From Haladaptatus cibarius D43 (GTDB lineage: Archaea; Halobacteriota; Halobacteria; Halobacteriales; Haladaptataceae), in the NCBI RefSeq assembly GCF_000710615.1, contig NZ_JDTH01000012.1, forward strand, positions 1 to 64,000: a DNA stretch of 64,000 nt. Reading direction: 5' to 3'. Below, one piece after another: positions 18,565 to 25,977 of this stretch. Under the pieces are notes generated by a model. It ran no database searches and was not told the origin of the DNA. It saw nothing but the letters and a program-made list of their open reading frames with translations. Within the stretch, counting starts at the first letter, position 1. Every line of letters begins with the position of its first letter. The position numbers and the translations under genes are program-made.

Positions 18565-18725
18565 CTAACCTTAAGATTAAGGTTAAGTTTGATACAATAG
18601 CTTTGACTCTGAATCAGCGTTGGAAGTTTGTAACAATGCAGACATCTAGGAGCGTTTCGAACGAGCGATAGCAGAGCAAGAGATCGGGGAACAATCACAC
18701 CATTAATTTTAACCTTAAGATTAAA
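18565..18725. repeat. TTAATCTTAAGATTAA-like repeat clusters 7 and 8
   Basis: Cluster 7 (18565-18587) is a near-perfect palindrome, CTAACCTTAAGATTAAGG. Cluster 8 (18702-18725) reads ATTAATTTTAACCTTAAG then ATTAAAG. They lie in the 427-base spacer between the PIN/HTH pair and the broken orc1 gene; the rest of that spacer shows no gene. Confidence 0.65.
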
Positions 18726-18809
18726 GACACCCATCAGTCCCATCTGAGCTAAATTAGCGACGCGATATCGTCTGGGCTCAAAATTCGACTACGAACCGAC
18801 GAAAGAACA

Positions 18810-20018
18810 CTAGACCAAATTTTTCGCCGTCGCAACGCTGACCAGGTCTTCGACGACGGAGTCAATACGATTGTCCTCGGCAAGGATATCGAGTGTTGCT
18901 TCTAGGTCGGTTTTCAACTCGAATCGATAGTGCGACCCACCTTGAATCCCGGTATTCCGAGTTGTTGCAAGAAGGAATCCTTGCATCCCGAGACTTTGGA
19001 GATGGTCGCGTACACAACGTTCGACAAGCTGATTCCCATCAAGACGGTCAACGATTGATTTGTACTTCTGGTACACCTGTCGAGTCCGAGCTGGGGTCTC
19101 TTCATCAATCGCAAGCGAAACAACCGACAAGAGAGCGAACTGATCCTGTGTCGTCAAACTGCGCATCCCTTCCTCGATACGTTTGCGTTCGAGAATGTCG
19201 CGAGCCTCGCGTACGTGAAATTCACAGACCAGTTCATCGTCGTGGTTGAGGGCTATTTCGCCCGATTTATACAGAAGACGAATGGCTTGGCGGGCACTTC
19301 CCTCGTCCTGAGCAGCAAAGGCCGAACAGAGTGGAATGACATCATCTTCAAGCACACCCTCAACGAATGCTCGATCTGCACGTCGCTCAAGAATCGACGT
19401 TAGCTGGGTCGCATCGTATGGGGCGAATTCGATTTCCGAGTCGTACAGCGAATCCTTGACCTTTGGCGACAGGTTATCACGGAACTGGAGATTGTTGCTA
19501 ATGCCGATAACGCTAACCCATTGATCTTCGATATGCCCGTTCTTTCGTGCTCTCGGAAGCTCGTAAAGGAGTTCGTCATTACTACTGATTGTATCAATCT
19601 CATCGATAACGATAATGATTGTATCCTCAAGCTCGCTGATTTCATCGTACAGGAGATCAAACATCGACTGCTGGTCGATGCCACTCGGTTTCTTTGTACC
19701 ACCGCGGATTTCCTTAATGAGATGAGCACAAAGCTGGTAACTCGTCGTTTGGTTGTTTGCGCTGGTCTTGGTAACGCTTAGGTTGAGATCATCTTGGTTC
19801 TCAGCGTACTCCTGAAGCAGATTGATCTCGTGATCGATAGCGACGGTCTTTCCTTGACCAGTTTTTCCATACAGGAACAGGTTGTGAGCGTTAACCCCTC
19901 TTGTTGCAGGAGCGAGAGCGTTCCTGATTTCTTCGAGTTCACCTTCCCGCTCGGGAAGTTTCTCGGGTATCCACTCCTCTTTGAGAACACTTTCATATGT
20001 GTCCGCATACTCGGTTCT
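18810..20018 (-). pseudogene. orc1: Orc1/Cdc6-type replication initiator lacking a start codon
   Basis: The frame is open for 402 codons from TAG 20019-20021 to the stop at 18810. It encodes a nearly complete plasmid-type Orc1/Cdc6: W-I-P-E-K-L-P-E-R-E near the start, Walker A F-L-Y-G-K-T-G-Q-G-K-T, Walker B I-I-V-I-D-E-I-D-T, sensor I-G-I-S-N-N, the P-Y-D-A-T-Q-L lid and a C-terminal winged helix (G-G-S-H-Y-R-F-E-L). No ATG, GTG or TTG lies in frame before M-F-D-L-L at 19664, which would delete Walker A. An ATG at 20008 is out of frame by one base. A 1-2 base indel or lost start is the simplest reading; an unusual start remains possible. Iterons flank the 5' end. Confidence 0.75.
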
Positions 20019-20030
20019 CTATATACCCCC

Positions 20031-20250
20031 GCCCCCCACCATGTCCGGATAAATTCCCTCGTGAGAGAACCACCTCTTCAACTGGAGTCGGCAAGAGTAC
20101 TAGAATAGGCAAAGAACTAACATAGTAGTCGTTCAATCAAACCCGTACTAGCGAAAGATCAAAATAGAATTGAATGGTTCTAGTGAGAACCCAGTGTCAG
20201 TGAGAACGTCTGACGCTATCGCGGCTAAATTATGCGGACATGGTGGGGGA
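20031..20250. repeat. G-rich iterons flanking the left orc1 start (candidate origin)
   Basis: Two copies face each other: 20031-20055 (minus sense) and 20227-20250 (plus sense), both AATT-TATGCGGACATGG-TGGGGG-like, enclosing ~170 bases of A+T-richer DNA. A weaker copy of the core (TATGCGGACA) lies within the broken 5' end of orc1 at 20002-20011. Inverted G-string boxes around an A+T-rich core next to an orc1 gene are the usual haloarchaeal origin plan. Confidence 0.6.
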
Positions 20251-20257
20251 CGTCCCC

Positions 20258-20353
20258 TATCCCTCGAGATTCTCAACGAGTTCCGCTGCTTGAGCACTCT
20301 TGATGATTTTGGAGAGCAAGCCCATCGCCGAACCGTTTGATTGTGTTGGGCAT
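20258..20353 (-). pseudogene. Frameshifted 5' remnant of the 139-residue protein seen at 56840
   Basis: From ATG 20353 the sequence reads M-P-N-T-I-K-R-F-G-D-G-L-A-L-Q, almost identical to the start of the gene at 56840-57259. It then shifts frame (S-A-Q-A-A-E-L-V-E-N-L-E-G) and ends at TAG 20258-20260. About 110 residues are missing. It lies at the left edge of repeat IR1, whose other copy carries the intact gene. Confidence 0.65.
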
Positions 20354-20932
20354 TGGTGGTTAGTATTATATACTAACCCAAGAGCGTTCGCCTTGGCGTT
20401 GGTGGCGAGAAACGCTGGGACCGCGAATCCTCTCGTGTCTTCAGTTTCACTTCCGCTCTGGTTGGCTGAACTCTTTATCCGTCGGGTACGAAGCGTAGAC
20501 TGCAGTCAGCGCAACCCAGCAGGTGACGTGGGTTCTTGTGCTCATCCCAACCCATGTACCCATGTTGTCTGCTTTTTCCCCTTGTCATAATGAGCTAAGT
20601 AGTGTCACGAAGAGACTCTGTCCGAGGGTTTACTTATCGCGTCCTCGAATTTGGTCGTACGAATGGGTCCAAACGAGACGTCGTCACTCACACCGCTTGC
20701 GCAAGACGCGCTTGATGCACTCGCGAGCACAATCCAACCTGGTGGTGAACTCACCTACGAGCAAGCCTATGCTGTTCTGGCTGAGAAAGAAGATCTCGAG
20801 CGACCTACTGCCGAAGATATCATCGAACGGCTGTACAATAAGGGTCATGTGTACGAAGTCGAGGGAAAGCTTCGACTCACCGATTATGGGTCTGAATAGC
20901 TGGACTCGCGTCGGTGCCAGCGTTATATTCTG
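20313..20932. repeat. Inverted repeat IR1, left copy (~620 bp)
   Basis: This segment is the diverged reverse complement of 56243-56878. Shared parts are the start of the 139-residue gene, its promoter region (TTAGTATTATATACTAACC), a ~250-base spacer with many matching blocks, the whole 78-residue gene and the sequence just after it (CTGGACTCGCGTCGGTGCCA). Matching is strong in blocks but clearly not identical, so the copies are old paralogues, not a recent duplication. The right edge abuts a polB remnant. Confidence 0.75.
20663..20899 (+). CDS. 78-residue winged-helix-like small protein (copy 1)
   Basis: The start at ATG 20663 (M-G-P-N-E-T-S) gives 78 residues. The body is near-identical to the protein at 56275-56511: L-T-P-L-A-Q-D-A-L, E-L-T-Y-E-Q-A-Y, A-E-D-I-I-E-R-L-Y-N-K-G-H-V-Y-E-V, ending L-T-D-Y-G-S-E. 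The helix-helix-turn-wing ending resembles the winged helix at the end of MCM- or TrmB-like proteins, so DNA binding is likely but unproven. Differences between the copies cluster at the N-terminus, and the C-terminal 45 residues are unchanged, which suggests selection. It lies inside repeat IR1. Confidence 0.7.
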   Translation: MGPNETSSLTPLAQDALDALASTIQPGGELTYEQAYAVLAEKEDLERPTAEDIIERLYNKGHVYEVEGKLRLTDYGSE

Positions 20933-20978
20933 GTCTCAAATTCAACGTCGCCACGCTCCTTCACGAGACAGATCATCA

Positions 20979-21692
20979 GGGATTGTCCATGGCATTGTCG
21001 ATAGCGTGTGGGTGACGCCGATCGAAGGCGAGGAGCAGATGTCACTGTGTGCGCTTGTATCGGAGATTTCTGAAGAGGTGGAGATTCGGCTTGAGCATGA
21101 CGCCCACTACGACTGGATTGCGTTTATGCCGTTACGTGATTCGGACGCTGGTACGTTAACGAAGTACTTCGGAAAGGTGGCTGGTGAAGATGAGTACAAG
21201 TATCGGGGCATCGAGTGTCGCCAGCGAAGTACGCCTGCGTATATCGACGAGGCACAGAAAGCGTTGATTCGAGCGGTCGATGCGTACCGTGATCCAGAGG
21301 CGGTTTGTGAGGAATTGCGGTTGTGGGTTGATCGGCTTGAGCGCGGGGCGGTCGATCCGAATGAGTTGGTGATCACGAATCGTGTCTCGAAGAAGCGGGA
21401 GGACTACACGCAGTCAACGCGGAGTGTGACGGCGTTGGAGCGAGCGGCTGATTTGGGGTTGACGGGGCCGTCTGATCAGAGTGTCTGGTATGTGGTGGTT
21501 GATGATTCGAAGCACTCACGGGAGCGAGTGATGTTAGCGAGCGAGGAATTAGACGAGTATGATACTGGATTTTACCGGGAGTTGTTGATTCGTGCGGTAG
21601 CGAGTGTATTGTCACCGCTTGGGTGGCGTGAATCTGATATTGAGCAGGAACTGGAGCAATATTCCGAGTCCAGTTTGGCGTCGTTCGGGTAA
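20979..21692 (+). pseudogene. polB: C-terminal remnant of family B DNA polymerase
   Basis: In frame from about 20979 the sequence reads G-I-V-D-S-V-W-V-T-P, then Y-D-W-I-A-F-M-P-L-R-D-S-D-A-G, Y-F-G-K-V-A-G-E-D-E-Y-K-Y-R-G-I-E, R-Q-R-S-T-P, L-V-I-T-N-R-V-S-K and Y-V-V-V-D-D. This is the thumb end of haloarchaeal plasmid-type PolB, starting just after the position of the second catalytic Asp motif. The exonuclease and palm domains (over two thirds of the gene) are absent, replaced by repeat IR1. The in-frame sequence before 20979 is unrelated. The remnant has no stop codon for 237 codons, so the loss may be fairly recent. Confidence 0.8.
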
Positions 21693-21792
21693 CATTCTAT
21701 CGAACTGCTATGTTCTCTCTTTCTTTGTTGCCCCTGTCGGATGGTTCTCTCCCCAGCCGAGGGATTTTTGCTTTGATTGACGGTGCTTTTGA

Positions 21793-22278
21793 TCAGTCGC
21801 TACACAGACAATCCGTAGTTCGAGTGAGATTGACGACTTCCTCATGAAGTTTCGTCGCCAGTTGATAGATCGTTTGGACACGGTACTCACCAGCGATGCC
21901 GGTCCGGTAGTACGATTCTGATCGGTTTTCCTGCCAGAGTGCTTCGAGACGATCTGCAACATCTTCCGAGAAGAGTCCTGCCTGCACCCCGTACTCGTAC
22001 ACTTCGGTGTGCGATTGTCCAGGAATATCGTTCCCACTTGCTTCGACATAGAATTGGATTGAGCGCTCGATTGCAACGAATGATGCTTCGATGATCACCG
22101 TGTAGTGGCCATTACGATCGATAAGGAATTGAGCTGCATCGAGCAACCGACAGGCCTTCCGCAATTGAAGAATAGTTGGATCGGTCACGAACTCCAACCC
22201 TGTTTCTGGATTGTCAGGTGAGCGTTGGAACGCGTCTTCAGCATTAGCGAGTGCGTTCTCAATTTCTTTCGACGTCAT
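21793..22278 (-). CDS. HEPN-domain protein of a HEPN/MNT pair (left)
   Basis: A 161-residue all-helical protein. Q-L-R-K-A-C-R-L-L-D-A-A-Q and I-I-E-A-S-F-V-A-I-E-R-S-I-Q-F-Y are typical HEPN helices. The usual catalytic R-x4-6-H is replaced by N-R-S-E-S-Y-Y-R near residue 135. HEPN toxins of type VII pairs are RNases silenced when the MNT partner AMPylates a Tyr near the active site. Here the Tyr pair is present but the His is not, so activity is uncertain. It overlaps the MNT gene by four bases (ATGA). A divergent second pair is at 57425-58622. Confidence 0.78.
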   Translation of the reverse strand: MTSKEIENALANAEDAFQRSPDNPETGLEFVTDPTILQLRKACRLLDAAQFLIDRNGHYTVIIEASFVAIERSIQFYVEASGNDIPGQSHTEVYEYGVQAGLFSEDVADRLEALWQENRSESYYRTGIAGEYRVQTIYQLATKLHEEVVNLTRTTDCLCSD

Positions 22279-22931
22279 TCATTCCCTCCGAAGATCTCTT
22301 GCTTGATGTCCTGGAGCATGTCTGTTGTGTAGAGTTCTATTCCTTCTTGGAAAATCGGTCGAAGATCTGCGCCTCGTCGGCGGGCACTGGCTGGTGATTC
22401 GACGAAGGTTTCGAATTCGTATCGCTGCCCGTTGATCGCCTGTGTTTCGAGATCCGATTTAATCTTCGAAATTGTTCGTCGTGTGGCTACGAGTTCGTTG
22501 TCGTCGTCTGTTAGCACGAACAGATCGATATCGCTGACGCGATCCGCCTCGCCGCGTGCGACGCTGCCAAAGCAAACGATGCCAGCGATCGATGAAAGTT
22601 CCTCGGTGACGCGGTCTGTGAATCGTTTGAGCGGTTGTCGAAAGATCGATTGCGGGATCCCCAGTAATGGGTCGTCGGCTTCATGCAGATGATCGTCGTT
22701 GATTTGGTAGAGGGTTTTTCGACCAACGTCCCGGCGTGTAACCAACCCAAGTGCAGCAAGCAGTGTGAGTGCCTTCGAAACGCTTGGACCGCCGAATCCG
22801 GTGAGTGTTTGTAACTCACGATTCGAGAATTCTTGTGTCGGGTTTTGAGCCGTGATTTCGAGGATATCGTCCATCGCTTCATACCTGAAGATCTGTTCGT
22901 CTGGCAATGGAAGGCGTAACTCTACACGCAT
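22275..22931 (-). CDS. MNT nucleotidyltransferase with N-terminal winged helix (left pair)
   Basis: A 218-residue protein. Residues 1-75 form a winged helix (S-N-R-E-L-Q-T-L-T-G-F-G-G-P-S-V-S-K-A-L). Residues ~100-190 are a minimal nucleotidyltransferase with the full motif G-S-V-A-R-G-E-A-D-R-V-S-D-I-D-L and a third carboxylate-type strand (Y-E-F-E-T-F-V-E). It is the antitoxin-type enzyme of HEPN/MNT systems. The fused DNA-binding domain suggests it also represses its own operon. It is coupled to the HEPN gene by a four-base overlap. The spacer before it is short (91 bases) and A+T-rich. Confidence 0.85.
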   Translation of the reverse strand: MRVELRLPLPDEQIFRYEAMDDILEITAQNPTQEFSNRELQTLTGFGGPSVSKALTLLAALGLVTRRDVGRKTLYQINDDHLHEADDPLLGIPQSIFRQPLKRFTDRVTEELSSIAGIVCFGSVARGEADRVSDIDLFVLTDDDNELVATRRTISKIKSDLETQAINGQRYEFETFVESPASARRRGADLRPIFQEGIELYTTDMLQDIKQEIFGGNE

Positions 22932-23022
22932 ACTGTTATATGTGGCATAAACGTTTACACCTCATATATCTGTTGTGCTTATGGCACCTAATCGCTCTGC
23001 AGGCAAGTCAGAAAGCAACCAG

Positions 23023-23658
23023 TTAGCACGTGCCACCTGCACCACCAGCCGCTCCAGCACCAGCACAGCTCGCTGCACTTGCGCTTGCACTCGCCGCGGC
23101 AGTCGTCCCGGCAACGATGATCGCTGCATTGTTCGTCTGGCTATAGTTTGTACACTCGCCCCACGCAACTGGTGCAATTTCATCGTCAATATCATTTGCA
23201 GCGAATACAGCGTCGCGCAGATCCGCGAGCGTAAAGCTAGCGTCAGTTGCATATCGGTCGACGAGTTCGTCTGTTAGGAGAACGCGCCGACACTCCTCTG
23301 CCTCGAAGAGTTTGTCGCCATCAAACGTGAACTGGATATCATAGTGGCGGACGAAGACATCGTCAAAGGGGGCTTGCATCGCGAGTGCAGCTTCGCCGAC
23401 GAGGTCCCACACGAGATTTTGATCGGGATTTTCGACATCCTCTCCGAGAGAAAACCGAGCGATCGGCACGACGATTGGTTCTCCGTCAGGCCCTTCGTTG
23501 ACAACCGCGACACCTGTTACACCACAATCTTCAACGGCATAGCCGCCACGTTCAACGGCCTCGTGGAGTGCTTCATCCGCTTTGTTCTGTCGCGATTCCA
23601 AATCGACTTGCTCGTCTGGAGTGTCACTGCCGAGGAGTCGTTCGAGGAGTGAAGGCAT
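23023..23658 (-). CDS. Uncharacterised protein with Ala/Gly/Ser/Cys-rich C-terminal tail
   Basis: A 211-residue protein of unknown family. Residues 1-175 are acidic and look globular (A-V-E-D-C-G-V-T-G-V-A-V-V near 40-55, F-D-D-V-F-V-R-H-Y-D-I-Q near 98-110, a single tryptophan in V-A-W-G-E-C-T-N). The last ~35 residues are low-complexity: A-I-I-V-A-G-T-T followed by Ala/Ser alternation and an Ala/Gly run ending G-G-T-C. The tail could insert in a membrane or form a glycine-zipper, or be a GCN-repeat expansion. It stands alone between the MNT gene and an inverted repeat. No function is proposed. Confidence 0.6.
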   Translation of the reverse strand: MPSLLERLLGSDTPDEQVDLESRQNKADEALHEAVERGGYAVEDCGVTGVAVVNEGPDGEPIVVPIARFSLGEDVENPDQNLVWDLVGEAALAMQAPFDDVFVRHYDIQFTFDGDKLFEAEECRRVLLTDELVDRYATDASFTLADLRDAVFAANDIDDEIAPVAWGECTNYSQTNNAAIIVAGTTAAASASASAASCAGAGAAGGAGGTC

Positions 23659-24032
23659 TGTACCGGAATCATTCGTGTATAGTATCTTTGCTATTTGGGT
23701 GGCGGAACAGGTTATTGACGAGCGTGAGCATGTCCCTCGAAGTAACCAGGTTGACGGAGCGGTTTACACGGCCACGCGCTCAGGGATTCCACTCATTGGA
23801 CGCCACCAAGACAGGGACTAATCGATTATACCGTTGTAATAGAGGGGGATCGCGAGAGCGACCCCCTCCATTTCGCAGAAATAGATGCACTCCACCGTAC
23901 CCAACCGATTACTACTACCATGGGTCACCGACAGTGCGGTGTGAATCTCGTGTGGTAGTACCGCTGATGGATGTTTTCCAACACGTTCTGGCACCAATGA
24001 TTTCCTCTAACCTTCTTGGAGATCGGTATCGT
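23659..24032. other. Spacer before thiolase-like gene; holds IR2 left
   Basis: This 374-base stretch has no convincing gene. Its middle (23822-23960) is the left copy of inverted repeat IR2. The remaining bases, including 23961-24010 in front of the thiolase-like gene, should contain that gene's promoter, but no clear TATA box stands out. Confidence 0.4.
23822..23960. repeat. Inverted repeat IR2, left copy (~139 bp)
   Basis: The segment is the reverse complement of 55531-55669 with scattered differences. Shared blocks include TCGATTATACCGTTGTA, GAGCGACCCCCTCCATTTCG, CACTCCACCGTA, CAACCGATTACTAC and GCGGTGTGAATCTCGTGTGG. It contains a stem-loop, AGGGGG-A-TCGC with loop GAGA and return arm GCGA-CCCCCT (23841-23867 region). 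It may be the end of a mobile element or a MITE; no transposase is left nearby. Confidence 0.7.
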
Positions 24033-25211
24033 ATGCAATTGAGACCAATGAAGCCAGTGCTAATCGGGTATGGCGAAACGAGCGTCGGAGAGTCACTCAA
24101 CTGCAGATACGAGGAGCTGAACATGTGGGCGACACGCGAAGCATTGCGAGATGTCGATCTCGAACCAGACGATATTGACGGACTTATCGCGACTGCACCC
24201 TTTCGAACGGAGCGATTTCCACTCCCTCGGCTGATCGAATATCTTGGAATCGCTCCACTCAATTTTGCAGAACTCACTGGCGTCGGTGGTGCATCCCACG
24301 TGACCTCGATTCACCGAGCGGCCGGTGCGATTGAAAATGGACAGGCCGAGACGATCCTCGTCGTCGCCGCAGACGCTCTCCATTCTGACATCGGACCACG
24401 AACAGTTATCGAAGAACTATCCGACAGTGTCAGCGAGTTCGAGGATCCCGCCAACATCGTTCCCTCGCTCTATGCCCATGTTGCAAACTGGCACCTCGAT
24501 ACGTTTGGGACGACACGGAAACAACTCGCCGAAATCGCAGCCATCGCTCACGAGCACGCGTCGCTGCAGCGGGCGGAACGTGCACACCGACAGGAAGCGA
24601 AATCAGCTGATGAGATTCTCGACGCTCCGATGGTTGCAACTCCGTTGACTGCAGATCAGTGCGCTCTAATTTCCGATGGCGGAGCGGCATTCATCGTGAC
24701 CACCGAAGAAAACGCAGCCGAGCTTGATCAAGTACCAGTCCGTCTGACCGGGTTCGGCGCACGACATACTCACGATCACATCTCTCAGATGCCATCGTTC
24801 AATGAGACGGGGGCGATAGAAGCAGGGCAGCGAGCAATGGCCGAAGCAACTGTCGATCATGCTGATATCGACGTCCTTCAAATATACGACTGCTTTACGA
24901 TTACCGTCCTTCGAATCCTCGAAGACCTCGGCTTCTGTGAACGCGGGAACGGTGGCGACCTCGTTGACAGTGGTGCTCTTCGATTAACTGGAAAGTGGCC
25001 ACTCAACACTCACGGCGGGGCGCTCGCCCAAGCACATCCAGGAATGCCCTGTGGGATTTTTCATATTACCGAAGCACTCCGTCAGCTACAAGGACGAGCC
25101 GAAGCGACGCAAGTTGACAACGCATCGACAGCGCTCGTTCATGGAAACGGAGGAATCTTCTCAACGCAAGCAGTGGCAATCCTCGAACGAGGTGAGTGTC
25201 ATGCCGACTAA
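24033..25211 (+). CDS. Thiolase-superfamily protein, Ltp2/SCPx-like, partner of DUF35
   Basis: The start is ATG 24033 (GGAG 12 bases upstream) or ATG 24048 (M-K-P-V-L-I-G-Y-G-E), giving ~390 residues. It has thiolase landmarks: G-V-G-G-A-S near residue 85, V-V-A-A-D-A-L, D-G-G-A-A-F, Y-D-C-F-T-I-T and the C-terminal N-T-H-G-G-A-L-A-Q-A-H-P-G. The N-terminal nucleophilic Cys of true thiolases is absent from the G-V-G-G-A-S site. That pattern, with a DUF35 gene overlapping by 11 bases, fits thiolase-like retro-aldolases (Ltp2/ChsH2 type) as well as acyltransferases. It probably acts on acyl-CoA; the substrate is unknown. Confidence 0.78.
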   Translation: MQLRPMKPVLIGYGETSVGESLNCRYEELNMWATREALRDVDLEPDDIDGLIATAPFRTERFPLPRLIEYLGIAPLNFAELTGVGGASHVTSIHRAAGAIENGQAETILVVAADALHSDIGPRTVIEELSDSVSEFEDPANIVPSLYAHVANWHLDTFGTTRKQLAEIAAIAHEHASLQRAERAHRQEAKSADEILDAPMVATPLTADQCALISDGGAAFIVTTEENAAELDQVPVRLTGFGARHTHDHISQMPSFNETGAIEAGQRAMAEATVDHADIDVLQIYDCFTITVLRILEDLGFCERGNGGDLVDSGALRLTGKWPLNTHGGALAQAHPGMPCGIFHITEALRQLQGRAEATQVDNASTALVHGNGGIFSTQAVAILERGECHAD

Positions 25212-25608
25212 CAAGCCGATTCCGACATCGACGACCGAATACGAACACCAATACTGGCAGCGCGTGGCTAACGGTGATGTCTGTATTGCCCACTGTCAAG
25301 CATGCGACCACGTCTATCATCCTCCACGCCGATACTGTCCAGACTGTTACTCCGACGAGTGGGAGTTTGAGCCAATTGCAGGCACTGGAACGGTGTACGG
25401 CTATACCAGTATTCACCGTCCAACGGAGCGATTCGCGTCAGATACCCCGATCGTGTCCGCTATCATCACGTTAGACGAAGGGCCACGGCTCATGGGACGT
25501 GTCGCGTGTGATTCTGAAGCAATTGCGGTCGGAACCCGAGTCCGTCTCGATACGTCAGGTCTCTCCTCAGACAACGTTCGTCTCACCTTCGAACTACTAA
25601 CGAAGTAA
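25201..25608 (+). CDS. DUF35 OB-fold protein with rubredoxin-like zinc ribbon
   Basis: The start at ATG 25201 gives 135 residues. An N-terminal helix (Y-W-Q-R-V-A-N-G) leads to a zinc ribbon, C-Q-A-C (near 33) and C-P-D-C (near 47), then an OB-fold (G-T-G-T-V-Y-G-Y-T-S-I-H-R-P ... G-P-R-L-M-G-R-V). DUF35 proteins bind acyl-CoA and form complexes with thiolase-like enzymes, such as steroid side-chain aldolases and HMG-CoA-type complexes. The gene overlaps the thiolase-like gene by 11 bases, so the two very likely form a complex. No further pathway genes are adjacent. Confidence 0.85.
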   Translation: MPTNKPIPTSTTEYEHQYWQRVANGDVCIAHCQACDHVYHPPRRYCPDCYSDEWEFEPIAGTGTVYGYTSIHRPTERFASDTPIVSAIITLDEGPRLMGRVACDSEAIAVGTRVRLDTSGLSSDNVRLTFELLTK

Positions 25609-25977
25609 GAAACTCAGCAAATCAATTTCTGCAAGATAAACCAGTGGGCATAAATTCACAACGGCAGCAATTGTCACGCGTTGAGACCCCAGTCAATGTC
25701 TTCGTCAACGGCTGCAGCTTCGACTTCAGGATGGCCAAACGGGGATTCACGTTTTGTCCACATATCGCACAGCGATTCGAGTAGAGATTGCGAAGGTTCT
25801 GTTTCGTCTCGGAAGAAAATCTCCCTGAATAGCTACTCACTGCCCAGTTTTCAGCCATATAACACCAATTCTGGCACAGTTGTTTAATCACTAGTATTCT
25901 TCAATCGACATCTGATAAGTTGCAATCAGCAACTCGCCCCGCTGCGTATTTGCTAGACCCTGATGTTGAGGTTGGAG
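25609..25977. other. Spacer with a gene remnant
   Basis: This 369-base stretch between the DUF35 gene and the PD-(D/E)xK gene contains only the C-terminal-like remnant listed at 25674-25832. The rest (25833-25977) shows no gene or repeat. Confidence 0.4.
25674..25832 (-). pseudogene. Unidentified C-terminal gene remnant
   Basis: On the minus strand, 52 codons lie between two in-frame stops: L-F-R-E-I-F-F-R-D-E-T-E-P, then L-C-D-M-W-T-K-R-E-S-P-F-G-H-P-E-V-E, ending D-I-D-W-G-L-N-A. The composition is acidic and haloarchaeal-like and the end looks natural. There is no start codon at the left edge of the frame, so it is probably the tail of a lost gene. The family is not recognised. A competing 89-residue frame with C-A-I-C-G over the same bases is less protein-like. 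Confidence 0.35.

Noticed and set aside
20523-20978. Plus-strand frame continuous with the polB remnant
   Set aside because: The sequence before 20979 is the repeat IR1 read out of frame over the 78-residue gene. It shows no polymerase motif and a basic, non-haloarchaeal composition.
25622-25891. 89-residue minus-strand ORF with a C-A-I-C-G motif
   Set aside because: A neighbouring frame over the same bases gives a more natural acidic protein end. The single CxxC has no partner pair.
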